From NCBI GenBank assembly GCA_019186945.1, contig JABAQJ010000006.1, forward strand, positions 414,322 through 478,321: 64,000 nt of DNA. Direction: 5' to 3'. Below, piece by piece: positions 27,931-36,569 of the stretch; position 1 is the first letter of the stretch; each line of letters begins with the position of its first letter. The translations under genes and the position numbers were made by a program. The notes beneath the pieces were generated by a model. That model was not told the DNA's origin and did not search any database. It saw nothing but the letters and a program-made list of their open reading frames with translations. This DNA is from Gemmatimonadaceae bacterium. GTDB lineage: Bacteria; Gemmatimonadota; Gemmatimonadetes; Gemmatimonadales; Gemmatimonadaceae.

Positions 27931-28377
27931 CCGTCACGCGATTTCGTGAATTGCCGATGCGAATGCCCTTGGCAACGTCGTCTGCCTGTCGGTCGCAAGT
28001 TCTGTGAATGCCATCAAATCACGCACAACACACTACAGAAGCAACGTTCTCCCTTGGACTTAGTGTCCCTGCCCACCGCCCTTGCCGAGAATGTTACCAA
28101 TCGGCGGCGTGGCGACATGGCAACATAGTGGCTGGCCTTGTCGCTCCATCGCTACAATTCTGCTCGCGCTCGGAGCCGCTTCCAAGCCGCAGTCACCCTG
28201 CCGTAAGCAGCTTTCACGTTGAACTGCAACGAGATCGAGAGGATGGCGATCCTGTCAATGAGATCCCTCTCATGCGGTGCCATCCTTGCATGACTGCCCC
28301 ACGCCCCGGAGGACGAAACTTCCTCCATCTCTTTTGGCCGTCACCGGCAAGTACCAGTAGCGGATACTCAAATTCGG
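27931..28377. other. divergent intergenic region upstream of the nine-gene operon
   Basis: About 450 bp, clearly less G+C-rich than the genes around it. It should contain the promoter of the leftward operon. On the + strand a TACAAT -10-like hexamer lies at 28153-28158, without a convincing -35. The string ACAATTCTG at 28154-28162 is similar to the GCAATTCTGG found near the capsule export genes (38951 and 42696). No convincing protein-coding gene seen. Confidence 0.4.
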
Positions 28378-28947
28378 ATGTCCAGCTCAGCCTCAGTCGC
28401 CGCGTCGCGTGGCTCCAAGTCGGGAGCGTCTCTCTCTATCGTGGTCCTTTCTACGGGAAGCCACGCCGACTTGAAGCGGGCGATTGATATCATGGCCCCA
28501 TCGATACGTCGATTCGATGCACAACTCATTGTGGCCAGAGAAGATGATGGCACGAGCGTCTCGTCGCTGGTCGTCGACTGCCCGAAGTCATCGCTGGTCC
28601 GGGCCCCAAGAGGCGCGACGCGCGCCCAGCTCTGCGACGTCGGTATGGCGGCCGCGACTGGCGACATCGTTGCGCTGCGAGACGACAGGGCAGTTCAGGA
28701 TTGCCGCTGGCTGGAGTCGTTCGCTCCGGCGGTACGGCGATCTGTGCCCGAGCTGGAGAAGACGGTAGCTGACTTCTCGAATCTCGCTGAAGGAAACGGA
28801 AACGATAGAGCCATGATCGATGCAGTAAGGCGACATTTCGCTGCTAGCAGCAGGGTTCACAGCGGAGTGGATGCGCCTCCAAGAATATCGGTGCCGCTCT
28901 CCGATCGCCGAGCGGATTCGAAGAGGGCAGTCGCGCGCGACGCCTAG
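28378..28947 (+). CDS. small hypothetical protein resembling the N-terminal half of a GT2 glycosyltransferase
   Basis: A 189-residue predicted protein of uncertain reality. LSIVVLSTGSHADLKRAIDI, GATRAQLCDVGMAAATGDIVALRDD and CRWLESFAPAV follow the order of the N-terminal half of family 2 glycosyltransferases (first strand, Ala-Arg-x-x-Gly helix, strand before the metal site), but the usual DxD is degraded to RDDR and the acceptor half is missing. Codon use looks less G+C-biased than in the neighbours. It could be a decaying transferase or a short regulatory relative. It stands alone between the divergent region and the flavoprotein gene, about 290 bp upstream of it. Confidence 0.45.
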   Translation: MSSSASVAASRGSKSGASLSIVVLSTGSHADLKRAIDIMAPSIRRFDAQLIVAREDDGTSVSSLVVDCPKSSLVRAPRGATRAQLCDVGMAAATGDIVALRDDRAVQDCRWLESFAPAVRRSVPELEKTVADFSNLAEGNGNDRAMIDAVRRHFAASSRVHSGVDAPPRISVPLSDRRADSKRAVARDA

Positions 28948-29238
28948 CTCGGACCGTCGTGGTCCTGCCTTGCCACGATATCCCTGTCTGCGCGCGGGCT
29001 GTGACGGCAGTTGAATCGGCTTTCCGTCGCGTGCGTTCTTGCCCGAGCCTCCTCCCAGAGACGAAACACGCGCTTACGGTCGTTCGCGATATTCGTCATA
29101 GGGGTGGCCGCTTAGTCCGAAATCCGGGCCTGGTGCTCACGCTCGGGAAGTCGCCGTGACCACGGTGCGCCTCTTGCCAGCGTTTGCCCACGCGTACCTT
29201 CGGCATGGGACCGGGGGCGACCAATTCACAACCAGCCA
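28948..29238. other. intergenic region before the flavoprotein operon
   Basis: About 290 bp without a convincing gene. It presumably carries the promoter for the rightward operon that begins with the flavoprotein at 29239. I found no clear -35/-10 pair, sigma-54 site or terminator hairpin in it. Confidence 0.3.
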
Positions 29239-30765
29239 TTGCGATCCACATTGACTCCGACCGTTGAGCGACCCCGCGCTGTCGACCAGCTCAAGCCGGG
29301 CGAGCGCGTCGTCATCGTCGGGGCGGGCCCCGCTGGCCTGACGGCTGCCTATCTGCTCGCCAAGGATGGGGTAAAGGTCACCGTGCTGGAGAGCGACGAC
29401 ATCGTCGGAGGCATCTCGCGCACGGCTCAGTACAAGGGATTCCGGTTCGACATCGGCGGGCATCGCTTCTTTACCAAGATTGCCCCAGTCGAAGCGCTCT
29501 GGCACGAGATTCTGGGCGACCAGTTCATCTCCGTCCCACGTCTCTCCCGGATTCACTACGGCGGGAAGTACTTCGACTATCCGCTCAAGGCTGGAAATGC
29601 ATTGCGTGGTCTCGGGATCTGGAATGCGGGCCTGATCGTCCTGAGCTACCTGTGGGCGCACGTCAAGCCGTATCCGGTCGAAGAGACTTTCGAGCAGTGG
29701 GTCTCGAACCGATTCGGCAAGCGTCTATACCGGATCTTCTTCAAGACGTACACGGAGAAAGTCTGGGGCATTCCCTGCACGGAAATCCGCGCCGAGTGGG
29801 CAGCCCAACGGATCCAGGGGCTCTCGCTCGCCAAGGCGATACTCAACGCGGCGCAGCTCCAGAAGCGTTCCGACGCGATAAAGACGCTGATCCACGAGTT
29901 CCAGTACCCGCGGCTGGGACCGGGTCAGATGTGGGAGACGGCGGCGGCCCGTGTTCAGGCGATGGGGGGCGAAGTTCTGATGCGTCACGATGTGACGCGC
30001 CTTGAACACAAAGAAGGGCGTGTTCTTGCTGTGACGGCAAAGACACCCGTTGGGGAGCGTCGTGTCGAAGGCGACCACTTCATCTCGACCATGCCGGTAC
30101 GGCACTTGGTTCGTGCGCTGGATCCGGCGCCTCCGGCTCACATACGCACGGCGGGTGAGGGCCTGAACTATCGGGATTTCCTCGTTGTCGCGCTGATGAT
30201 CCGGGAGGAGAACATTTTCCCGGACAATTGGATCTACATCCACACGCCCGGAGTGCAGGTCGGCCGCATACAAAACTTCAACAACTGGAGTCGGGCAATG
30301 GTGCCGGCGCAGGGGACGACCTGCGTAGGCATGGAGTACTTCTGCTTCGAGGGCGATGGTCTCTGGTCGAGTCGTGACGAAGATCTCGTCGCCCTGGCGA
30401 CGAAGGAGCTTTCGGCGCTCGGGCTCGCCCAGCCGGACAAGGTGTTCGATGGTGCGGTGGTCAGAATGCCCAAGGCATACCCGGTGTACGACGCCGCGTA
30501 TTCTGGCCATCTCGCAATGGCACGCACTTGTCTCGACGCGATATCGAATCTGCACACCGTCGGGCGCAACGGCATGCACAAGTACAACAATGCCGATCAC
30601 TCGATGCTCACGGCGATGATGGCGATCGAGAACATGCGAGGAGCCAGTCACGACGTGTGGTCCGTGAACACGGATTTCGAGTACCATGAGGAACAGCGGG
30701 TGGAGGATCAGGAGAAGGGTGGAGTTGGATCGCCCGCTCGCGCCCGCGCCTCCGCCGGCGCATAG
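29239..30765 (+). CDS. FAD-dependent oxidoreductase, UDP-galactopyranose-mutase-like
   Basis: About 508 residues. RVVIVGAGPAGLTAAYLLAK is the FAD Rossmann motif, VTVLESDDIVGGISRT and GFRFDIGGHRFFT are the flavin-contact region shared with UGM-like proteins, and C-terminal TVGRNGMHKYNNADHSM caps the flavin site. It is a paralog of 21647-23050. The start is uncertain: TTG 29239 and TTG 29251 are the only in-frame candidates close to the fold, and no ATG or GTG lies well placed. It heads a rightward operon; its last 47 bases overlap the GT4 gene in another frame. The Ala/Arg-rich tail beyond residue 490 is probably unstructured. Confidence 0.8.
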   Translation: MRSTLTPTVERPRAVDQLKPGERVVIVGAGPAGLTAAYLLAKDGVKVTVLESDDIVGGISRTAQYKGFRFDIGGHRFFTKIAPVEALWHEILGDQFISVPRLSRIHYGGKYFDYPLKAGNALRGLGIWNAGLIVLSYLWAHVKPYPVEETFEQWVSNRFGKRLYRIFFKTYTEKVWGIPCTEIRAEWAAQRIQGLSLAKAILNAAQLQKRSDAIKTLIHEFQYPRLGPGQMWETAAARVQAMGGEVLMRHDVTRLEHKEGRVLAVTAKTPVGERRVEGDHFISTMPVRHLVRALDPAPPAHIRTAGEGLNYRDFLVVALMIREENIFPDNWIYIHTPGVQVGRIQNFNNWSRAMVPAQGTTCVGMEYFCFEGDGLWSSRDEDLVALATKELSALGLAQPDKVFDGAVVRMPKAYPVYDAAYSGHLAMARTCLDAISNLHTVGRNGMHKYNNADHSMLTAMMAIENMRGASHDVWSVNTDFEYHEEQRVEDQEKGGVGSPARARASAGA

Positions 30766-31942
30766 CGGTGTGCGTATCGGCGTCGATGCGACGTGCTGGG
30801 CCAACGGCAGGGGATACGGGCGCTTCGCACGCGAATTGATGCGGGCGATGACCGCCATCGCACCGGCCGACGAGTTCCTCTGCTTTGGCGACGAGCGGGC
30901 ATTCGAGGCCTTCCCGCACCGGACCGCGAACATCCGTCCCATCGTTGTGTCGCAGTCGCAGTCGCCTACGGTGGCGGCTGCTGCCGACGGCAATCGTACG
31001 CCGCGCGACATGCTGCGGCTGACGCGCGCCGTCTGGCGGGCGCGCCCGGACGTCTTCTTCTCCCCATCAGTATACACGTACTTCCCGCTTCCTCCGCGCC
31101 TTCCCGCGGTCGTGACGATTCACGACACGATCGCCGAACGATTCCCGGATCTCACGCTACCTAACGCCAAAGCGCGCGTCTTCTGGCGCGCCAAGGTTGG
31201 CCTCGCAATTCGCCAGGCGCGCATCGTCCTCACGGTTTCCGACTACTCGGCGCGTTCCATTGCCGAGGTTCTCGATGTTCCGGCGGATCGCATCCGCGTT
31301 GCTGAGGAAGCACCGGCCAGCGACTACCGGCCGCGTAACACTGCGGACATTTCCGCGGCAGCGCTGCGTGTGGGCATTCCGGCCGGGGCTTCGTGGTTCA
31401 CGTACGTCGGCGGCTTCAACCCGCACAAGCGCCTCGACGTGATTGTAGAGGCGCACGCTCGCATCGTGAACGAACTCGGTAGCGCCGCGCCGCTCCTGAT
31501 CCTCGTCGGATCGAACCAGGGCGATGTGTTCCTGGGCGAAGCCGCCCGAATCGAGGCAATGATCGAGTCGTTGGGCACTCGGTCGCTCGTGCGCTGGCCC
31601 GGTTTCGTTCCGGACGAGGAGCTTGCCCGGCTGCACAGCGGTGCGCTCGGCGCCCTCCTGGTCTCCGAGTGCGAAGGATTCGGGCTTCCGGCCGTCGAGG
31701 CCGCGGCTTGCGGGACGCCCGTCATTGCCACCACGGAGAGTCCGTTGCCCGAACTGCTGGCAGGAGGCGGAATCTTCGTGCGACCTGGCGACGTGGATGC
31801 GGTCGCCGAGGCCCTGCGGCGATTGGCCGGCGATCGTATCCTGCGCGATACGTTAGGCAGGGAAGCCCTGGCCCGTGCGAAGAAGCTGACCTGGTCTTCC
31901 TGCGCCAGTGCCGCATTGGACGCCATCCGGGAGGCGGCGTGA
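30719..31942 (+). CDS. family 4 glycosyltransferase
   Basis: A GT-B fold transferase of about 407 residues. VRIGVDATCWANGRGYGRFA is the N-terminal acceptor-domain motif, VTIHDTIAERFPD is typical of EPS mannosyltransferase-like GT4 enzymes, YVGGFNPHKRLDVIVEA opens the donor domain and SECEGFGLPAVEAAACGTPVIA carries the conserved E-x7-E donor site. GTG 30719 is preferred because AGGAGAAGG lies just before it; ATG 30686 and GTG 30770 are alternatives. It overlaps the flavoprotein gene by 47 bp, and its stop overlaps the next GTG (GTGA). Confidence 0.85.
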   Translation: MELDRPLAPAPPPAHSGVRIGVDATCWANGRGYGRFARELMRAMTAIAPADEFLCFGDERAFEAFPHRTANIRPIVVSQSQSPTVAAAADGNRTPRDMLRLTRAVWRARPDVFFSPSVYTYFPLPPRLPAVVTIHDTIAERFPDLTLPNAKARVFWRAKVGLAIRQARIVLTVSDYSARSIAEVLDVPADRIRVAEEAPASDYRPRNTADISAAALRVGIPAGASWFTYVGGFNPHKRLDVIVEAHARIVNELGSAAPLLILVGSNQGDVFLGEAARIEAMIESLGTRSLVRWPGFVPDEELARLHSGALGALLVSECEGFGLPAVEAAACGTPVIATTESPLPELLAGGGIFVRPGDVDAVAEALRRLAGDRILRDTLGREALARAKKLTWSSCASAALDAIREAA

Positions 31943-33216
31943 GTACGCTCCGGTTCTGCATGCTCACAACGTTCTATCCACCCCACTCGTTCGGCGGGGA
32001 CGCGATCGGCATCCAGCGGTTGTCCCGCGCACTGGTCCGTCGCGGCCACCATGTGACCGTGGTGCACGACACCGACGCGTACGCCGTTCTGCATCGCGGT
32101 CCGAGTCCGGAAGTCCCCGATCACGACGACGACCAGGGTGTGGAGGTGAGACGCCTCCATTCCTCGGCGCCGATGGTCTCGACGCTGTTGACCCAGCAAT
32201 TGGGCCGGCCCGTGGTCAACAGGAAACGCATCGCGGGGCTGCTCGCGGACGGCCGATATGACGTCGTGAACTTCCACAACGTGTCTCTGATCGGCGGGCC
32301 CGGCCTCTTCCAGCTTGCCGGGGAAGCCGTGTCCCTGTACATGGCGCACGAGCATTGGCTGGTATGCCCAATGCACGTGCTGTGGCGGCACCGGCGAGAA
32401 CGCTGTACCGGTCGAGAATGCATTCGGTGCGCGCTGGCGTATCGTCGTCCACCACAGCTCTGGCGCGCCACGGGATACCTCGAACACGAGCTGCAACACG
32501 TGGACGCGATCATCGCCATGAGTGAGTTCAGTCGAGACAAGCACGCGGAGTTCGGACTTCGACGATCCATGGAGGTCTTGCCGTATTTTCTTCCGGACCC
32601 CGAATCGGAGATCACGCCGGTTCCGGTCGGGGCATCGCCCCGGGAGCGCCCATACTTCTTCTTCGCGGGCCGCCTCGAGAAGATCAAGGGTTTGGACGAC
32701 GTGATCCCGATCTTCCGCAGCTATCGGGACGCCGATCTCGTCATTGCTGGCGACGGCGAGCACGGCGGGGCACTGCGCGTACTGGCGAATGGGATGCCTA
32801 ACGTGGTGTTCCTTGGCCGCATCCCCCCGGATGCCCTTGGGCAGTACTACCAGCACGCCGTGGCTTCGCTCGTCCCGTCAGTTTGCTTCGAGACCTTCGG
32901 CATCGTCCTCATAGAGGCGTTCCGGCAAGGAACGCCGGTCCTGGCCAGGCGGCTTGGGCCGTTCCCGGAGATCGTCGAGCAGTCGGGGGGTGGGGAGTTG
33001 TTCTGGACGCCGGAGGAGCTCGTAGTCTCGATGCGCCGGCTCCAGCAGGATTCTGACTACCGCCGGCAGCTCTCCACGGCAGGCTATCGCGCCTACGTGG
33101 AGCGCTGGACGGAACGAGCCGTCGTACCACGCTATCTTGATATTGTTAGGCGGGCGGCGGAACGACGGGGCCAAACGCGAGTGCTCGAAGCGCTCGCCAC
33201 TCAGGAGGTTGCGTGA
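31939..33216 (+). CDS. family 4 glycosyltransferase
   Basis: A 425-residue GT-B enzyme: FYPPHSFGGDAIGIQRLSRA (the Gly-rich loop after the first strand), HEHWLVCPMHVLWRH with a Cys cluster RCTGRECIRCALA, FAGRLEKIKGLDDVIPIF opening the donor domain, and CFETFGIVLIEAFRQGTPVL with the E-x7-E site. The Cys cluster (four Cys near residues 155-170) is uncommon for GT4 and could bind a metal. GTG 31939 overlaps the previous stop and has GGGAGG upstream. The next gene again starts as GTGA. Donor and acceptor are unknown. Confidence 0.85.
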   Translation: MSTLRFCMLTTFYPPHSFGGDAIGIQRLSRALVRRGHHVTVVHDTDAYAVLHRGPSPEVPDHDDDQGVEVRRLHSSAPMVSTLLTQQLGRPVVNRKRIAGLLADGRYDVVNFHNVSLIGGPGLFQLAGEAVSLYMAHEHWLVCPMHVLWRHRRERCTGRECIRCALAYRRPPQLWRATGYLEHELQHVDAIIAMSEFSRDKHAEFGLRRSMEVLPYFLPDPESEITPVPVGASPRERPYFFFAGRLEKIKGLDDVIPIFRSYRDADLVIAGDGEHGGALRVLANGMPNVVFLGRIPPDALGQYYQHAVASLVPSVCFETFGIVLIEAFRQGTPVLARRLGPFPEIVEQSGGGELFWTPEELVVSMRRLQQDSDYRRQLSTAGYRAYVERWTERAVVPRYLDIVRRAAERRGQTRVLEALATQEVA

Positions 33217-34229
33217 ACGTCTTTATCACTGGTGGATGCGGTTTCATCGGATCGCACCTGGCCGAGCGACTACTCGCCCGCGGCGACCGGGTGCTGGTCC
33301 TCGACGATCTCTCGACGGGGCGGATCGACAACATCGCGCACCTCATAGGGATGCCTCGATTCGACTATCGGATCGGCTCCGCGCTCGACCTTCCGCTGGT
33401 CACCGAACTTGTCGATCGCTGCGACGTCACGGTGCACCTGGCCGCCGCCGTAGGTGTTCGCCTGATAGTCGAACGTCCGGTGCACACCATCGAAACCAAC
33501 GTGCGCGCCACCGAGACCGTGCTGGCGGCAGCAGCCAAGAAGCAGAAGCTGGTCGTCGTTGCGTCCACGTCGGAAGTCTATGGCAAGTCGACACAGATCC
33601 CGTTCCGGGAAGATCAGGATCTGCAGCTCGGCCCGACTTCGCACTCGCGCTGGGCATACGCGTGCTCGAAGGCGCTCGATGAGTGGCTCGCGCTGGCGTA
33701 CGCCGCGGAGAAGGATGTCCCGGTCATCGTCGTGCGTTTCTTCAATACCGTCGGACCTCGGCAGACGGGTCGTTACGGAATGGTGCTCCCGAACTTCGCC
33801 CAGCAGGCGCTGGCCAACGCACCGATCACCGTCTACGGGTCGGGTGAGCAAGCGCGGTGCTTCGGCCACGTCAACGACGCTGTGGAAGCGCTCCTTCGCT
33901 TGATCGAGAAAAAGGAGGCGCTGCGTGAGGTCTTCAATATCGGCTCCACCGAGGAGATCTCGATTCTTGGACTGGCCGAGCGCGTGCGCGAAGCCGCCGG
34001 CAGCACTTCGGAGATCAGGCGCATTCCGTACAGCGAAGCGTACGCGGCCGGCTTCGAAGACATGATGCGCCGGGTGCCGGACGTGTCGAAGCTCGAGAGG
34101 GTCACCGGATTTCGTCCGCGCACGCCGTTGTCGCAGATCATCGCCGACGTCGTCACGGATCAACGTTCGCGAATGGAGGGCGGTTCGGCGGGCGACTGGC
34201 GCCTGCCCGCATCCGCTCGTTCGGCTTGA
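33213..34229 (+). CDS. NAD-dependent nucleotide-sugar epimerase/decarboxylase (extended SDR)
   Basis: A 338-residue enzyme similar to UDP-glucose 4-epimerases and UDP-glucuronate decarboxylases. VFITGGCGFIGSHLAERLL is the NAD site, VVVASTSEVYGKS the serine strand, and SRWAYACSKALDEWLALAY holds YxxxK. RFFNTVGPRQTGRYGMVLP is a motif shared with the decarboxylase/epimerase group. GTG 33213 overlaps the preceding GT4 stop (GTGA) after GGAGG. It probably makes the donor for one of the adjacent transferases; epimerase versus decarboxylase cannot be settled here. Confidence 0.86.
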   Translation: MNVFITGGCGFIGSHLAERLLARGDRVLVLDDLSTGRIDNIAHLIGMPRFDYRIGSALDLPLVTELVDRCDVTVHLAAAVGVRLIVERPVHTIETNVRATETVLAAAAKKQKLVVVASTSEVYGKSTQIPFREDQDLQLGPTSHSRWAYACSKALDEWLALAYAAEKDVPVIVVRFFNTVGPRQTGRYGMVLPNFAQQALANAPITVYGSGEQARCFGHVNDAVEALLRLIEKKEALREVFNIGSTEEISILGLAERVREAAGSTSEIRRIPYSEAYAAGFEDMMRRVPDVSKLERVTGFRPRTPLSQIIADVVTDQRSRMEGGSAGDWRLPASARSA

Positions 34230-34233
34230 CGAG

Positions 34234-34986
34234 ATGCGTGCAATCCTGACCTGGCATTCGGTCGATGAATCGGACTCGCCGATCTCGGTGCGCCCCGAGG
34301 TGTTTCGCCGTCAGGTCGAGTTCCTGGGTTCAGGACGTGTCCGGGTGGTGCCGCTCGCCGCTCTGGCCGCAGCCACTGACGATGGGGAAGACGCTGTTGC
34401 GCTGACATTCGATGACGGATTCGCCAATGTCGGTGCGATCGCGCTTCCGGAGCTTGCGGCACAACGTCTCCCTGCGACAGTCTTCGTCGTACCCGAGCAT
34501 GTTGGCGGCCGCAACGACTGGGGTGGTCACACGACCCGTGGTATCCCCACTCTCCCGTTGATGGACTGGCGGGCGTTAGGCGTCGCACGCGATGCCGGGT
34601 TCGAGATCGGAGCTCACACCCGACGTCACCGGGATCTGGCGGCAATCGGCGGCGCCGCCCTCGAAGACGAAGTCGCCGGCTGCGTGGAACGCATGGACGC
34701 CGAACTCGGCGAGCGACCCTCGTCGTTCGCATATCCGTACGGCCGAACGAGCCCAGAGGCGATCACGGTGGTGCGGGACGTTTACGCGCGCGCCGTCACA
34801 ACCGAGTTTCGCTTGCTTCGAGGCACTGAGGATCACGCCCTCCTCCCGCGCATCGACATGTACTACTTTCGCTCGCCCGGTCAGCTCGAATCGTGGGGGA
34901 ACGCCTCGTTCATGAGGCGGCTCTGGATAAGAGCGCAGGGGCGGCGCGTCCGCCGACTTGTGGCTGGCGACGGAGTCTCGATGTGA
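34234..34986 (+). CDS. polysaccharide deacetylase (NodB/CE4 fold)
   Basis: A 250-residue deacetylase-like enzyme. ALTFDDGFANV is NodB motif 1 (Asp-Asp pair), EIGAHTRRHRDL is motif 2 (H-x3-H metal ligands, so the metal triad D-H-H is intact), and SSFAYPYGRTS is motif 3. No signal peptide is visible, so it may act in the cytoplasm on a lipid-linked or nucleotide sugar, or be exported by another route. ATG 34234 follows the epimerase stop by 4 bp, and its TGA overlaps the next gene (GTGA). N-deacetylation of a hexosamine-containing polymer is the family role; the substrate is inferred. Confidence 0.85.
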   Translation: MRAILTWHSVDESDSPISVRPEVFRRQVEFLGSGRVRVVPLAALAAATDDGEDAVALTFDDGFANVGAIALPELAAQRLPATVFVVPEHVGGRNDWGGHTTRGIPTLPLMDWRALGVARDAGFEIGAHTRRHRDLAAIGGAALEDEVAGCVERMDAELGERPSSFAYPYGRTSPEAITVVRDVYARAVTTEFRLLRGTEDHALLPRIDMYYFRSPGQLESWGNASFMRRLWIRAQGRRVRRLVAGDGVSM

Positions 34987-36098
34987 CGGAACGACCGTTC
35001 GTTTCGGTGATAATGCCCGCGCACGACGCCGCCGGCGTTCTGCCGGCGGCACTCGCTGCGCTCGCCGCCAGCGACCTGCCGCGCGATCGCTGGGAACTAC
35101 TCATCGTCGATGACGCCAGCAGCGACGAAACGGCCACGATTGCCGCGCGCTACGCCGACGCGGTGATCCGCATCCCAGGTCGCGCCCACGGTCCAGCGTA
35201 TGCCCGCAACCGGGGAGCCGAGGTCGCCCAGGGCGACATCCTGGTATTCCTCGACTCTGACGTGGTGGTGCACAGCGATACGTTGAGCAGGTTTGCGGAG
35301 ATCCTCGAAGTCCAGCCCGATCTCGCTGGCGTGTTCGGTTCTTACGACGACAGACCTCCAGCGCCGGGGCTGATGTCGCAGTATCGGAATCTGCTCCATC
35401 ATTACACGCATCAGCAGCACGCCGGCGAGGCTTCGACTTTCTGGGCGGGCGCGGGCGCGATCCGCCGGAGCGTCTTCATGGAAGCCGGCATGTACGACGA
35501 ATGGCATTTTGCGCGGCCCCAGATCGAGGATATCGAGCTTGGCGGCCGAATCTGCCAGATGGGTCACCGCATTCTGTTGCAGCCGGACATCCAGGTGACG
35601 CACCTCAAACACTGGACATTGCGGAACGTGATCCGGACTGATCTCCGGGATCGCGGCATTCCGTGGGCGCGCCTGCTGGCGCACCGCGGCGGAATGCTCA
35701 AGGTGGGCGCTCTCAACCTTCGCTGGACGGAAAAGCTCAATGTGGTGCTTGTCTGGGGAGCGGTGGTCTTCTGCATCGCCTGGTTTCCTCTCCGCGAGAG
35801 GACGCTGCTGTACGCCGCACTGGCGTCGCTCCTGGTCGTGGTCGCCATCAATTGGCGACTCCTCGCGTTCTTCTCGCGGGTGCGCGGACCCGTTTTCGCG
35901 CTGCGAATGGTACCGGCTCACCTGTTGTACTATTTCATGAATGGCATATCCTTCGGCACGGGTCTGCTGCTGCAACAGGCGGTAGGGGCGCCACTCCCGG
36001 ATCCTACGGTCGAGGCGTGGCATGAGGTGGGGGTACAGCGTTGGCCGCCCATTCCTTCCAAGCATCGGAGGAGTTCGTGGACGGCCGGCAACGAGTAG
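34983..36098 (+). CDS. membrane-associated family 2 glycosyltransferase
   Basis: A 371-residue GT2 with a processive-type look. VSVIMPAHDAAGVLPAAL, ELLIVDDASSDETA and ARNRGAEVAQGDILVFLDSD with the DSD metal site are followed by FWAGAGAIRRSVFMEAGMYD and PQIEDIELGGRI, where ED is the likely catalytic base. Two or three hydrophobic helices lie near residues 255-345. A QxxRW-type synthase motif is not obvious, although the LNLRW and HLKHW tracts are in about the right area. GTG 34983 overlaps the deacetylase stop. With the deacetylase it could synthesise an amino-sugar polymer; this is inference. Confidence 0.82.
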   Translation: MTERPFVSVIMPAHDAAGVLPAALAALAASDLPRDRWELLIVDDASSDETATIAARYADAVIRIPGRAHGPAYARNRGAEVAQGDILVFLDSDVVVHSDTLSRFAEILEVQPDLAGVFGSYDDRPPAPGLMSQYRNLLHHYTHQQHAGEASTFWAGAGAIRRSVFMEAGMYDEWHFARPQIEDIELGGRICQMGHRILLQPDIQVTHLKHWTLRNVIRTDLRDRGIPWARLLAHRGGMLKVGALNLRWTEKLNVVLVWGAVVFCIAWFPLRERTLLYAALASLLVVVAINWRLLAFFSRVRGPVFALRMVPAHLLYYFMNGISFGTGLLLQQAVGAPLPDPTVEAWHEVGVQRWPPIPSKHRRSSWTAGNE

Positions 36099-36547
36099 CG
36101 CGGCGATCGCGCGGAGGAGCCTTGCGCATGGTCACGCCATCTTCCCGGTTGCGGGCAGTCGACGGTCGGGAGTCCGGAACGAACCGCGGTGACACCGAAG
36201 AACGGCTCATTCCAGCTCTGCAGCTGGCCTTCGCGCCACTGCACAAACGAGCATTCGGTGTCGCTACGGGGAGCGCCGGCGCGACGTTCATGGCGCTGCT
36301 GACGGTCGTGGCGCTGGTGAGTCCACGTGCGCGCGCGTTCCCGCTCTACCTGCTGCGCGAATACTTCGCCGGATACACGGTGTCCTGGTCTGGCGTGATT
36401 GTCGGTGCCGTGTGGGGATTTGTCGTCGGCTTCGTCGCTGGCTGGTTCGCCGCATTCTGCCGCAACCTGGCTCTCGCGGTTTCTGCCTTCTTCATTCGCA
36501 CGCGCGCAGAACTGAATGCGACGCGCGAGTTCCTCGATCACATCTAG
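36077..36547 (+). CDS. small membrane protein, paralog of the next gene
   Basis: About 156 residues with two hydrophobic segments. The Arg/Ser/Thr-rich first 50 residues appear unstructured; then comes AFGVATGSAGATFMALLTVVALV and, after a short loop, FAGYTVSWSGVIVGAVWGFV and VGFVAGWFAAF. The loop plus second helix closely matches FPGYRVTWLGAFVGFIYGFV in the following protein. GTG 36077 is chosen because GGAGGAG lies just upstream; ATG 36128 and TTG 36041 are alternatives. It overlaps the end of the GT2 gene by 22 bp, so it belongs to the EPS operon. I do not recognise a named family. Confidence 0.65.
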   Translation: MDGRQRVARRSRGGALRMVTPSSRLRAVDGRESGTNRGDTEERLIPALQLAFAPLHKRAFGVATGSAGATFMALLTVVALVSPRARAFPLYLLREYFAGYTVSWSGVIVGAVWGFVVGFVAGWFAAFCRNLALAVSAFFIRTRAELNATREFLDHI

Positions 36548-36569
36548 TCGGGCGCCCGCACCAACTGTC

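Noticed and set aside
28140..28170. sigma-54 site like that of wzc, upstream of the nine-gene operon
   Set aside because: Read leftward it has CAGAATTG but then TA instead of C(A/T), and the -24 GG is missing.
28959..29159. 66-residue + strand frame before the flavoprotein
   Set aside because: No ribosome-binding site, no motif and no coupling to a neighbour.
29725..31077. 450-residue open frame antisense to the flavoprotein and GT4 genes
   Set aside because: Shadow frame; the sense strand has intact FAD and GT4 motifs.
31324..32856. 510-residue open frame antisense to two GT4 genes
   Set aside because: Shadow frame with no family features.
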